Source of the DNA: Kitasatospora purpeofusca
GTDB taxonomy: Bacteria; Actinomycetota; Actinomycetes; Streptomycetales; Streptomycetaceae
Length of the DNA: 64,000 nucleotides
Direction: 5' to 3'
Assembly: GCF_000718025.1 (NCBI RefSeq)
Contig: NZ_JODS01000026.1
Span: 1-64,000 of the forward strand
Translations under genes and position numbers: made by a program
The notes under the pieces: model-generated
Database searches by the model: none
The model's input: only the letters and a program-made list of their open reading frames with translations
Told to the model about the DNA's origin: nothing
Shown: positions 7,295 through 16,566 of the stretch, piece by piece
How positions within the stretch are numbered: position 1 is the stretch's first letter
Layout: every line of letters begins with the position of its first letter

Positions 7295-7307
7295 GATTGC
7301 TTTGTGT

Positions 7308-7379
7308 TGGGGTATGGTGTAATTGGCAGCACGAGTGATTCTGGTTCATTTAGTCTAGGTTCGAGTCCTGGTACCCCAG
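7308..7379 (+). tRNA. tRNA-Gln (CTG), copy 2
   Basis: It is identical to the copy at 6877-6948, with anticodon CTG for codon CAG. It ends the cluster and is followed within 13 bases by a T-rich intrinsic terminator. Confidence 0.95.
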
Positions 7380-7391
7380 CCAGAAAAGAAA

Positions 7392-7416
7392 GGCCCCGGT
7401 CCCCGGGGTCTTTTTT
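7392..7416 (+). terminator. Intrinsic terminator of the tRNA operon
   Basis: GGCCCCGG (7392-7399) pairs with CCGGGGTC (7403-7410), followed directly by TTTTTT (7411-7416). It is one of the few classical U-tract terminators in the window. Confidence 0.9.
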
Positions 7417-7468
7417 GATTTCCCGGGCCGCGCCGGGAATCCACCGGGAATCCGTCGGAACCCCGTCC

Positions 7469-7502
7469 GAAGGGCCCCGCTCGACAGCGAGCGGGGCCCT
7501 TC
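7469..7502. terminator. Bidirectional terminator between tRNA operon and ndgR
   Basis: GAAGGGCCCCGCTCG (7469-7483) pairs perfectly with CGAGCGGGGCCCTTC (7488-7502) around ACAG. The flanking transcription units converge here, so it can serve both strands. Confidence 0.8.
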
Positions 7503-7573
7503 ACGGTTTTTCGGTGGGGGGAGAGTGCGGGGGAGTCCGGGGAAGGCGTGGGGGTGGGTGGGGGACGGGCGGG

Positions 7574-8287
7574 TCAGCTGCGGCGCAGGGCCTCGGTGAG
7601 CCGGTTGGCGGCCTCGATGATGGCCTGGGCGTGCAGCCGCCCGGGGTGACGGGTCAGGCGCTCGATCGGCCCGGAGACCGAAACGGCGGCCACGACGCGG
7701 TTGGAGGGGCCGCGGACCGGCGCGGAGACGGAGGCGACGCCCGGCTCCCGCTCGCCGATCGACTGGGCCCAGCCGCGCCGCCGGACGCCGCTCAGCGCGG
7801 TGGCGGTGAACCGGGCGCCCTGGAGGCCGCGGTGCAGCCGCTCGGGCTCCTCCCAGGCCAGCAGGACCTGGGCGGCCGAGCCGGCCTTCATCGGCAGGGT
7901 GCTGCCGACCGGGACGGTGTCCCGCAGACCGGAGAGCCGCTCGGCGGCCGCGACACAGATCCGCATCTCGCCCTGCCGGCGGTAGAGCTGTGCGCTCTCG
8001 CCGGTGACGTCGCGCAGGTGGGTCAGGACCGGGCCCGCGGTGGCGAGCAGCCGGTCCTCGCCCGCCGCGGCGGAGAGTTCGGACAGGCGCGGGCCGAGGA
8101 TGAACCGGCCCTGCATGTCCCTGGTGACCAGACGGTGGTGTTCGAGTGCGACGGCGAGTCTGTGGGCCGTGGGGCGCGCCAGACCGGTGGCGGCGACCAG
8201 CCCCGCCAACGTGGCGGGGCCCGACTCCAGTGCGCTCAGCACCAGAGCGGCCTTGTCGAGCACGCCGACGCCGCTAGAGTTGTCCAT
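7574..8287 (-). CDS. ndgR: IclR-family regulator NdgR
   Basis: The 237-residue protein has an N-terminal winged helix-turn-helix (about 8-70, TLAGLVAATGLARPTAHRLA) and a C-terminal IclR effector-binding domain (about 80-235). Its place, divergent from leuCD, is that of Streptomyces NdgR, which is known to regulate amino-acid-dependent growth and leucine-pathway genes, including leuCD. A 12-bp perfect palindrome, AGACTGCAGTCT (8294-8305), lies just upstream of its start and could be an autoregulatory site. ATG at 8287 is taken as start; the N-terminus MDNSSGVGVLDKA aligns well with the family. Confidence 0.93.
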   Translation of the reverse strand: MDNSSGVGVLDKAALVLSALESGPATLAGLVAATGLARPTAHRLAVALEHHRLVTRDMQGRFILGPRLSELSAAAGEDRLLATAGPVLTHLRDVTGESAQLYRRQGEMRICVAAAERLSGLRDTVPVGSTLPMKAGSAAQVLLAWEEPERLHRGLQGARFTATALSGVRRRGWAQSIGEREPGVASVSAPVRGPSNRVVAAVSVSGPIERLTRHPGRLHAQAIIEAANRLTEALRRS

Positions 8288-8293
8288 GCGCTA

Positions 8294-8415
8294 AGACTGC
8301 AGTCTCATTCCGCGAGACGCAAGTTCAATCTTCTGCGAAAAGCGCCACTCTGGATGCAGCAGCCCGGGAGACATCCAGGATGCGACCCCGCCGAGGTGTC
8401 CGCATCGTGGACACC
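8294..8415. promoter_or_regulatory. ndgR/leuC intergenic region with palindrome and leader hairpins
   Basis: The divergent gap holds AGACTGCAGTCT (8294-8305) next to ndgR. It also holds two hairpins on the leuC side: CTGGATG (8350-8356) with CATCCAG (8372-8378), and GGTGTCC (8395-8401) with GGACACC (8409-8415). NdgR binding or leader-RNA control of leuCD are both possible; neither can be settled from sequence. Confidence 0.5.
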
Positions 8416-8518
8416 GATCCGGTGTGCAGGTCGCTCGTCGCGTGCCGCACCGGGCCGCGACAGCTTTGACCTCGACGACACGAGAAGGCCGGCAACGCGG
8501 CCGGCTGGAGGGAATCCG

Positions 8519-9940
<1,422 letters not shown>

Positions 9941-9945
9941 GCAGC

Positions 9946-10542
9946 ATGGAGAAGTTCACCACCCACACCGGGCGGGCCGTGCCGCTGCGCCGCAGCAACG
10001 TCGACACGGACCAGATCATCCCCGCCCATTGGCTGAAGAAAGTCACCCGTTCCGGTTTCGAGGACGGCCTTTTCGAGGCCTGGCGCCGGGACGAGTCGTT
10101 CATCCTCAACCGGCCCGAGCGGCAGGGCGCCACCGTCCTGGTGGCCGGCCCCGAGTTCGGTACCGGCTCCTCCCGCGAGCACGCCGTCTGGGCCCTGCAG
10201 AACTACGGCTTCCACGCCGTGATCTCCTCGCGCTTCGCCGACATCTTCCGCGGCAACTCGCTGAAGAACGGCCTGCTCACCGTGGTGCTCCCGCAGGAGA
10301 CCGTGGAACGGATCTGGGCGCTGACCGAGGCGGACCCGACCGCCCCCGTCACGGTCGACCTGGAGGCCCGCGAGGTGCGGGCCGAGGGCATCACCGCGCC
10401 GTTCGAACTGGACGACAACCTCCGTTGGCGGCTGCTCAACGGACTGGACGACATCAGCATCACGCTGCGGAACGAGGCCGACATCGCGGCCTTCGAGGCG
10501 AGCCGTCCCGCGTTCAAGCCGCGCACCCTCCCGGCGGCCTGA
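9946..10542 (+). CDS. leuD: 3-isopropylmalate dehydratase small subunit
   Basis: LeuD (198 residues) is the swivel subunit of isopropylmalate isomerase. RSNVDTDQIIPAHWLKKV near the N-terminus and GPEFGTGSSREHAVWAL (about 65-81) are the characteristic substrate-contacting segments. ATG at 9946 lies five bases after leuC. A long hairpin terminator follows 34 bases beyond the stop, so leuCD is a two-gene operon. Confidence 0.97.
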   Translation: MEKFTTHTGRAVPLRRSNVDTDQIIPAHWLKKVTRSGFEDGLFEAWRRDESFILNRPERQGATVLVAGPEFGTGSSREHAVWALQNYGFHAVISSRFADIFRGNSLKNGLLTVVLPQETVERIWALTEADPTAPVTVDLEAREVRAEGITAPFELDDNLRWRLLNGLDDISITLRNEADIAAFEASRPAFKPRTLPAA

Positions 10543-10576
10543 TCGCCCGTTCTGAACAAGCATTCTGACGAACCGC

Positions 10577-10616
10577 CGGATGGCCCGCCTCCCCCCTCGG
10601 GGGGGCGGGCCATCCG
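10577..10616 (+). terminator. leuCD terminator
   Basis: CGGATGGCCCGCC (10577-10589) pairs with GGCGGGCCATCCG (10604-10616), and the C-rich/G-rich loop can pair further. It lies directly after leuD. Confidence 0.8.
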
Positions 10617-10726
10617 CCGTTCCGGGGCGGGAGTTGTGCCCGTCCGCGGGCCCCGGATTGACGATTCGGTTTTGCGGCGGAGGGCCCCGCGCATGCACAA
10701 CTGCGCGTAGATGGCACAATCAGTGC

Positions 10727-11074
10727 ATGCACCGGCACCATGAACCTCCGTACGCGGGCGGCGAACCCGCGTCACCGGAGTCCACGGGCCGGGGATCCGA
10801 ACGCCGAATTGACGATCGGCCGGACGCCGCCACCTCAGCTGCTGAGGAGCCGGACGACCCGGAAGTCGCAGCGCTCTTCGCGCTTGTGGCCGAGCGGTTG
10901 AAGCAAGCTCACGACCGCGTGCATGCGCTGAACGTGTCTGCCGATGCAAAGACCGCTCTCACCCGTCAACTGCTCATCGTCACCGAGGCCGCCAAGCGCG
11001 ATCTTCCGGAGGCGGCGCGGCGGTTGAGTCGCTTTGTGCAGGACCTCGACGAGGGGCGCCCGCCCGTCGTCTGA
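10727..11074 (+). CDS. Conserved helical protein of unknown function between leuD and hupS
   Basis: This 115-residue protein has a polar N-terminus (1-40) and a mostly helical C-terminal part, DPEVAALFALVAERLKQAH to FVQDLDE, without membrane segments or Cys. A small gene at this position, between leuD and the HU gene, is part of the Streptomyces layout as I recall it, but I know no function for it. The ATG at 10727 has no clear ribosome site; its upstream region is AT-richer than the coding part. Function is unassigned. Confidence 0.7.
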   Translation: MHRHHEPPYAGGEPASPESTGRGSERRIDDRPDAATSAAEEPDDPEVAALFALVAERLKQAHDRVHALNVSADAKTALTRQLLIVTEAAKRDLPEAARRLSRFVQDLDEGRPPVV

Positions 11075-11128
11075 GGTCGCCGACGCGCAAATCCATTGCG
11101 ACACTAGGGTGATTCGCGCGTTTGGTAA

Positions 11129-11157
11129 TTGAAAGTCCGCAGATACATACCTAACGT
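11129..11157 (+). promoter_or_regulatory. hupS promoter
   Basis: TTGAAA (11129-11134) and TAACGT (11152-11157) are spaced by exactly 17 bases. The start point would be near 11164, leaving a leader of about 44 nt before the GTG at 11208. Confidence 0.7.
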
Positions 11158-11207
11158 GCGAAATGAACGGATGGAATCATCCGGCGCCCGTTTCTGAAGG
11201 GGAAGAC

Positions 11208-11954
11208 GTGAACAAGGCTCAGCTTGTCGAAGCGGTGGCCGAGCAGCTGGGCGGTCGCAAGGCTGCCGCAGAGGCCGTCGACGCAGTGCTCGACACCATG
11301 GTGCGCGCCGTCGTGGCCGGCGACCGTGTTTCGGTCACCGGTTTCGGCACCTTCGAGAAGGTGGAGCGCTCCGCGCGCTTCGCCCGCAACCCGCAGACCG
11401 GCGAGAAGGTCAAGGTCAAGAAGACCTCGGTGCCCCGCTTCCGCCCGGGCCAGGGCTTCAAGGACCTGGTCAGCGGCGCCAAGAAGCTGCCGAAGGAAGG
11501 CCCCTCGGTGAAGAAGGCGCCCAAGGGCTCCCTCACCCCGGGCAAGAGCGGTGTCGCCGCCACCCCGGCCGCCAAGCGTGCCGCCACCAAGCGCGCCGCC
11601 ACGGCCGCTGCCGCCGCCGCTGCCGCCACCCCGGCGAAGAAGGCCGCCGCCAAGAAGACGGCCACCAAGGCGACCGCCACCAAGGCGACCGCGACCAAGG
11701 CCGCCGCCACCAAGACGGCCGCCACCAAGAAGACGGCCGCCGTCAAGAAGGCCACCACCACCGCCGCCGCGAAGAAGACCACCGCGACCGCGACCAAGAA
11801 GACGGCCGCCGCCGCCAAGAAGGCGACCACCACCGCCGCCGCGAAGAAGACCACCGCGACCGCCAAGAAGGCGACCGCCACGGCCAAGAAGACGGCGCCG
11901 GCGAAGAAGACCACCACCCGCAAGACCACCGCGCGCAAGACCACCGCCAAGTAG
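11208..11954 (+). CDS. hupS: HU-family nucleoid protein with histone-H1-like tail (HupS type)
   Basis: The first 90 residues are a complete HU domain beginning MNKAQLVEAVAEQLGG, with the DNA-binding arm RNPQTGEKVKVKKTSVPRF. The rest (about 95-248) is a Lys/Ala/Thr-rich tail of KKAT/KKTA-like repeats resembling eukaryotic H1, the hallmark of the two-domain HU protein HupS of Streptomyces, linked to spore nucleoid compaction. GTG at 11208 is chosen because HU proteins start at this MNKAQL and a GAAGGGGA ribosome site precedes it. An in-frame ATG at 11163 would add 15 residues and coincides with the predicted start point. Confidence 0.93.
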   Translation: MNKAQLVEAVAEQLGGRKAAAEAVDAVLDTMVRAVVAGDRVSVTGFGTFEKVERSARFARNPQTGEKVKVKKTSVPRFRPGQGFKDLVSGAKKLPKEGPSVKKAPKGSLTPGKSGVAATPAAKRAATKRAATAAAAAAAATPAKKAAAKKTATKATATKATATKAAATKTAATKKTAAVKKATTTAAAKKTTATATKKTAAAAKKATTTAAAKKTTATAKKATATAKKTAPAKKTTTRKTTARKTTAK

Positions 11955-11986
11955 TCGGTGCGCGTCGTCGTCGGACGGCCTTCGCG

Positions 11987-12038
11987 AGCCGTGGCGCCGC
12001 CCTCCTCCGGGAATTCCCGGCGGGGTGGTGCCACGGCT
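11987..12038 (+). terminator. hupS terminator with nested palindrome
   Basis: AGCCGTGGC (11987-11995) pairs with GCCACGGCT (12030-12038). Inside lies the perfect palindrome CCGGGAATTCCCGG (12007-12020). It stands between convergent hupS and the small minus-strand gene. Confidence 0.65.
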
Positions 12039-12097
12039 TATCGCTTTTCCGGGATTTCTCCCCGAGCCCGCGGCTCCTGAGGGCGCCGCCGCCCCGC

Positions 12098-12319
12098 TCA
12101 GTCCGCGGCCGGGTCCGGGAAGGTCTGCAGCGTCAGGAAGACCACCCGCCGGGCGTCACCGGCGCCCTCGGTGCGGATCCGCACCCGCTGGCCCGGGCGC
12201 AGCAGCCGCAGCCCGCCGGCGTCGAAGGCGGCCGCGTCGAACGGCACCGGGGTCCCGTCGTCGAGCAGCACGGAGCCGGCCCGGGTGGCGGGGTCGTAGG
12301 TGAACGCGGTGGCCTGCAT
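12098..12319 (-). CDS. Small beta-rich protein of unknown function (cold-shock-like)
   Basis: The 73-residue product reads TYDPATRAGSVLLDDGTPVPFDAAAF and later LRPGQRVRIRTEG, a run of short beta strands and loops reminiscent of the OB fold of cold-shock-domain proteins. It lacks the RNP aromatic motifs of true Csp proteins, so nucleic-acid binding is only a suggestion. It is a minus-strand gene downstream of cofC; the ATG at 12319 is clear. Coding bias is normal. Confidence 0.7.
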   Translation of the reverse strand: MQATAFTYDPATRAGSVLLDDGTPVPFDAAAFDAGGLRLLRPGQRVRIRTEGAGDARRVVFLTLQTFPDPAAD

Positions 12320-12427
12320 GCCAGCAGCATAGCGAGGGGCACCGACAGTCCCCGGTGGAGTCCGGGGCGGGTCTCCCGGATCGTGCCGGGCGGGCGGCCG
12401 CCCGGACCCGGAGGACGCGCGCCGGGG

Positions 12428-12457
12428 CCCGTCCTCGAACCCCTGCCCGCGGGGCGG
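12428..12457. repeat. Dispersed 30-bp repeat, copy 1
   Basis: This 30-base stretch beginning CCCGTCCTCGAACCC matches the copy at 20684-20713 except for two adjacent bases. Both copies are intergenic and end GCCCGCGGGGCGG. Confidence 0.6.
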
Positions 12458-12477
12458 CGTGGTCCGAAGGACGCGCC

Positions 12478-13206
12478 CTAACCGGGCAGCGGTGCGCCGG
12501 AGCGGTTCTGCCGGGGCAGGTAGCCGAGCCGGGTGGCCAGGGCCAGGGTGTGCGGCCCGACGCCGAGCGCCAGTGCCTCGGCCAGGTCCTCGCCGGTGTC
12601 GACGTCCCGGCGGACCGACTCCACGCCGGACAGCCGCAGTTCGCGGGCCCCGCCGGCCGTGTGCCGGGCCCGTGAGCCGTCCCCGAACGCGGGGTCGAGC
12701 GCACTGCCCGGGGCGCAGGCCAGCAAGGTGGTGCCCAGCCCCGGCGCGTCCGGCAGGAAGGCCCGGCCGGTCGCAGGGACGGCGGCCAGCACCCGGCCCA
12801 GTTCGGCCGGGCGCAGGGCCGGCAGGTCCGCCGAGAGGGCGGCCAGCGGCGCGTGGGGCGCGAGGGCCAGCGCGGCCGCCGCGCCGTGCGCCAGTGCCTC
12901 GTTGAGGCCGCCGCCGGGCTCGTCGTCGACCACCAGGGCGCCGAGCGCGGCCAGCCGCGCCCCGGCCCCGGCGTCACGGGTGACCACCAGCACCCGGCCG
13001 GTCCCCGGTGCGGCCAGGGCGGCCGCGACGGTGTCCAGGGCGAACGAGAGTGCGAGGTCGGGGCGGTGCGGGCCGGCGAACGGGGCCAGCCGGGTCTTGG
13101 CCCCGGCGAGCCGCTTGAGCGGCACTACCAGCGACCAGTCGGCGGCGGGTGCGGCGGGCGCGACGGGCCTGCCGGGGCGTACGGTGTCCTGGGTCATCGG
13201 CGTCAT
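12478..13206 (-). CDS. cofC: 2-phospho-L-lactate guanylyltransferase CofC
   Basis: CofC activates phospholactate (or phosphoenolpyruvate) with GTP in coenzyme F420 synthesis. The 242-residue protein has the family's nucleotide-binding start WSLVVPLKRLAGAKTRLAPF, the RVLVVTRD and DDEPGGGLNEAL segments and LSADLPALRP. The C-terminus GYLPRQNRSGAPLPG is typical. Two in-frame ATGs (13206 and 13197) are possible; the longer is given because neither has a strong ribosome site. It diverges from the acyltransferase gene across about 200 bp. No other F420 genes are in the window. Confidence 0.9.
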   Translation of the reverse strand: MTPMTQDTVRPGRPVAPAAPAADWSLVVPLKRLAGAKTRLAPFAGPHRPDLALSFALDTVAAALAAPGTGRVLVVTRDAGAGARLAALGALVVDDEPGGGLNEALAHGAAAALALAPHAPLAALSADLPALRPAELGRVLAAVPATGRAFLPDAPGLGTTLLACAPGSALDPAFGDGSRARHTAGGARELRLSGVESVRRDVDTGEDLAEALALGVGPHTLALATRLGYLPRQNRSGAPLPG

Positions 13207-13410
13207 TGTGACGCCGGTCCCGGAGCCCTCGCCAGGCCGTCCGAACTGTGCGGACGTGCGTTTGATCACGCCCGCCGGACGTCCGGGCGGGGTTGCTCGA
13301 CAGCCGGTGAGCGGTCGGGCGACACTGTTCCGCGCCCGCGCCCCGAGAGGGCGGCGGAAGCGAGATCGACCGCGGCACCCCACGTGCCGCACGAATGAGG
13401 AGGACCTGGG

Positions 13411-14235
13411 GTGGCCCGCCGCTCGTACGCCAGCTTCGGCAACGCCGACTACGGCTTCTGGTACCGCTTTGCGGCCGTGCTGGTGAAGCCGGTGAACACC
13501 GCGCTGGTCAAGCCCGACTGGCGGGGCTGGGAGCACCTGCCCGAGCGGGGCGGCTTCATCGCCGCGGTCAACCACAACTCGATCATCGACCCGGTCGTGT
13601 ACGCGCACTGGCAGTACAACAGCGGGCGGCCGCCCCGGATCCTCGGCAAGTCCTCGCTGTTCTCGATCCCGTTCATCGGGTTCATGCTCCGCAAGACCGG
13701 CCAGATCCCGGTGTTCCGCGAGTCGACCGACGCGGCGCAGGCCTTCCGGGCCGCCATCGACGCGGTCAACAGCGGCCAGTGCGTGCAGTTCTACCCGGAG
13801 GGAACGCTCACCCGGGACCCGGACCTGTGGCCGATGACCGGCAAGAGCGGCGTCGCCCGGGTGGCGCTGATGACCGGCGCGCCGGTCATCCCGGTGGCCC
13901 ACTGGGGCGCGCACGAGATCATCCCGCCGTACGGCCGGGGCGGCGGGGGGAAGAGCAGGTTCAACCTGTTCCCGCGCCACCGGGTGGTCGTGGCGGCCGG
14001 ACCGGCCGTCGACCTGAGCAAGTACCAGGGCCAGGAGCTGACCGCCCAGGTGCTCAGGGACGCGACCGAGGACATCATGACGGCGATCACCGCCGTGCTG
14101 GCCGACATCCGGGGCGAGGAACCGCCCGCGGAGCGGTACGACATGCGGGAAGCGGCCCGGCTGCGGGCCGCCGCCGCGGCCCGCCGCGAGGGCCGCGGCC
14201 GTGGCACCGACGAGGCAGGGGAGGAAGCCAAGTGA
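13411..14235 (+). CDS. 1-acyl-sn-glycerol-3-phosphate acyltransferase family (PlsC-like)
   Basis: The 274-residue protein has the PlsC/AGPAT signatures: the HX4D catalytic motif in VNHNSIID (about 52-59) and the substrate motif YPEGTLTRDPDL (about 128). It should transfer acyl groups to lysophosphatidic acid at the membrane. A charged Ala/Arg/Glu-rich tail (about 230-274) is extra to the core. GTG at 13411 follows AGGAGGA. Its stop overlaps the start of gpsA, placing two consecutive glycerolipid steps in one operon. Confidence 0.9.
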   Translation: MARRSYASFGNADYGFWYRFAAVLVKPVNTALVKPDWRGWEHLPERGGFIAAVNHNSIIDPVVYAHWQYNSGRPPRILGKSSLFSIPFIGFMLRKTGQIPVFRESTDAAQAFRAAIDAVNSGQCVQFYPEGTLTRDPDLWPMTGKSGVARVALMTGAPVIPVAHWGAHEIIPPYGRGGGGKSRFNLFPRHRVVVAAGPAVDLSKYQGQELTAQVLRDATEDIMTAITAVLADIRGEEPPAERYDMREAARLRAAAAARREGRGRGTDEAGEEAK

Positions 14236-15233
14236 CCCGCTGCGCCGTGTTCGGCACCGGTTCCTGGGGCACCGCGTTCGCGATGGTGCTCGCCGACGCC
14301 GGCTGCGAGGTGACCCTCTGGGGCCGCCGGCAGGAGCTGGTGGACGCGATCCACGGCACCCACGTCAACCCCGACTACCTGCCGGACGTCCCGCTGCCCC
14401 CGTCGGTCCGGGCCACCACGGACCCCTCGGTGGCACTGGCCGGGGCCGACTTCGCCGTGCTCGCGGTGCCCTCGCAGACGCTCCGCGAGAACCTGGCCGC
14501 CTGGGCGCCGCTGATCGAGCCGCAGACCGTGCTGGTGAGCCTGATGAAGGGCATCGAGCTCGGCACCGCGAAGCGGATGAGCGAGGTCATCGGCGAGGTC
14601 GCCGGTGTCGGACAGGAGCGCGTGGCCGTGGTCAGCGGGCCCAACCTGGCCCGGGAGATCGCCAACCGGCAGCCCGCCGCCAGTGTGGTCGCCTGCACCG
14701 ACGAGGCGGTCGCCAAGCGGCTCCAGTCGGCCTGCCACACGCCGTACTTCCGTCCGTACACAAACACCGACGTGATCGGCTGCGAGCTGGGCGGCGCGGT
14801 GAAGAACGTGATCGGCCTGGCGGTCGGCATGGCCAACGGCATGGGGCTCGGCGACAACACCAAGGCGACGCTGATCACCCGCGGGCTGGCCGAGACCACC
14901 CGGCTGGGGCTGGCGCTCGGCGCGGACGCGCACACCTTCGCCGGGCTCGCCGGGATGGGCGACCTGGTGGCGACCTGCTCCTCGCCGCTGTCCCGCAACA
15001 ACACCTTCGGCACCAACCTGGGCCGGGGGATGTCGCTGGAGGAGACCATCGCGGCCACCCGGCAGACCGCGGAGGGCGTCAAGTCCTGCGAGTCGGTGCT
15101 CGACCTGGCCCGGCGCAACGGCGTCGACATGCCGATCGTCGAGGCGGTGGTGGACGTCGTGCACAACGGGCGGCCCACCCAGGAGGCGCTGCGGGCGCTG
15201 ATGTCCCGCTCGGCCAAGCCCGAACGGCGCTGA
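14232..15233 (+). CDS. gpsA: Glycerol-3-phosphate dehydrogenase [NAD(P)+]
   Basis: GpsA reduces dihydroxyacetone phosphate to sn-glycerol 3-phosphate for phospholipid synthesis. The 333-residue sequence opens with the dinucleotide motif FGTGSWGTAFA and has the catalytic Lys in GGAVKNVIGLAVGMANG plus LAGMGDLVATCSS. Start and upstream stop overlap as GTGA, indicating translational coupling with the acyltransferase. Length is typical. Confidence 0.96.
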   Translation: MTRCAVFGTGSWGTAFAMVLADAGCEVTLWGRRQELVDAIHGTHVNPDYLPDVPLPPSVRATTDPSVALAGADFAVLAVPSQTLRENLAAWAPLIEPQTVLVSLMKGIELGTAKRMSEVIGEVAGVGQERVAVVSGPNLAREIANRQPAASVVACTDEAVAKRLQSACHTPYFRPYTNTDVIGCELGGAVKNVIGLAVGMANGMGLGDNTKATLITRGLAETTRLGLALGADAHTFAGLAGMGDLVATCSSPLSRNNTFGTNLGRGMSLEETIAATRQTAEGVKSCESVLDLARRNGVDMPIVEAVVDVVHNGRPTQEALRALMSRSAKPERR

Positions 15234-15322
15234 CGCCCCGGTGCCGGGGTCGGGCTCCGGCCCGGGCCCGGTCGGGTCGGTCACTGTGCCGAAACCCGCC
15301 TCGGGGTACCCTCTGTCGCGAT

Positions 15323-16465
15323 ATGAGCATCGAACAGACCTCCCAGAACCCGTCCGCGAAGCCGCGGGTCGCCGTCGTGTTCGGCGGCCGCAGCTCCGAG
15401 CACGCCATCTCGGTCTCCACCGCGGGCAGCGTGCTGAGGGCGATCGACCGCGACAAGTACGAGGTGCTGCCGATCGGCATCACCCACGAGGGCCGCTGGG
15501 CGCTGGTCAGCGACGAGCCGGCCCGGATGGCGATCACCGACGGCCGGCTGCCGGACGTCGAGCACGTCGCCGAGTCCACCGAGGGCCGGGTCGCGCTGCC
15601 GGTCGACCCGGGCAGCCGCGAGGTGGTCTGGAGCGAGCCCGGTGCCGCCCCCAAGGCGCTCGGCGAGGTGGACGTGGTCTTCCCGCTGCTGCACGGCCCG
15701 TGGGGCGAGGACGGCACGCTGCAGGGCCTGCTGGAGCTCTCCGGGGTGCCGTACGTCGGCAACGGCGTGCTGGCCAGCGCAGCGGGCATGGACAAGGAGT
15801 TCACCAAGCGCCTGCTGGCCTCGCACGGCATCGGCGTCGGGCGCTACACCGTGGTCCGGCCGCGCGAGTGGGAGACCGAGGAGGGCCGGGCCGCGGTCCG
15901 CGAGCGGGTCGCCGGCCTCGGCCTGCCGCTGTTCGTGAAGCCCTGCCGGGCCGGCTCCAGCATCGGCATCAGCAAGGTCAAGGACCTCTCCGACCTCGAC
16001 GCCGCGATCGAGGAGGCGCGCCGCCACGACCCCAAGCTGATCATCGAGGCGGGTGTCTCCGGCCGTGAGCTGGAGTGCGCGGTGCTGGAGTTCGAGGACG
16101 GCCCGCGGGCGAGCGTCCCGGCCGAGGTCCTGGTCGGCGGCGGCTACGAGTTCTACGACTTCGAGGCCAAGTACATCGACTCCTCCGAGGTCCGGATCCC
16201 GGCCGAGCTCACCGAAGGGGAGACCGCCGAGATCCGCCGCCAGGCGATCGAGGCCTTCGAGGCGCTCGGCTGCGAGGGCCTGGCCCGGGTGGACTTCTTC
16301 CTGCTGGACGACGGCAGCTGGATGGTCAACGAGGTCAACACCATGCCCGGCTTCACCCCGATCTCGGCCTACCCGAAGATGTGGGAGGCCAGCGGGATGT
16401 CGTACCCGGAGCTGGTGGACCGGCTGCTGCAGGCGGCGCTGCGCCGCTCGACCGGCCTGCGGTAA
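15323..16465 (+). CDS. ddl: D-alanine--D-alanine ligase
   Basis: Ddl makes the D-Ala-D-Ala dipeptide of peptidoglycan precursors. The 380-residue ATP-grasp protein has VVFGGRSSEHAISVSTA at the N-terminus, the HGPWGEDGTLQGLLE loop, the Y-K-type triad region FEAKYIDSSE and the metal-binding NEVNTMPGFTPISAYPKMWE. These fit a D-Ala-D-Ala rather than a D-Ala-D-Lac (VanA-type) ligase, though I did not model specificity. ATG at 15323 lies about 10 bases after a TACCCT box, so its leader may be very short. Confidence 0.95.
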   Translation: MSIEQTSQNPSAKPRVAVVFGGRSSEHAISVSTAGSVLRAIDRDKYEVLPIGITHEGRWALVSDEPARMAITDGRLPDVEHVAESTEGRVALPVDPGSREVVWSEPGAAPKALGEVDVVFPLLHGPWGEDGTLQGLLELSGVPYVGNGVLASAAGMDKEFTKRLLASHGIGVGRYTVVRPREWETEEGRAAVRERVAGLGLPLFVKPCRAGSSIGISKVKDLSDLDAAIEEARRHDPKLIIEAGVSGRELECAVLEFEDGPRASVPAEVLVGGGYEFYDFEAKYIDSSEVRIPAELTEGETAEIRRQAIEAFEALGCEGLARVDFFLLDDGSWMVNEVNTMPGFTPISAYPKMWEASGMSYPELVDRLLQAALRRSTGLR

Positions 16466-16566
16466 TCCGCGCGGACGCTGCGGAGGGGCGGTCCCGGGCT
16501 TCCGGGGCCGCCCCCGTGCGTGCCGGTCCGGTCCTGCTCCGCGCCGGTCCGCGCGGTCCGGTTCGG

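Noticed and set aside
11551..11954. Lys/Ala repeat tail of HupS as a separate protein or repeat-expansion artefact
   Set aside because: A KKA/KKT-rich tail in frame with the HU domain is the known two-domain form of this family.
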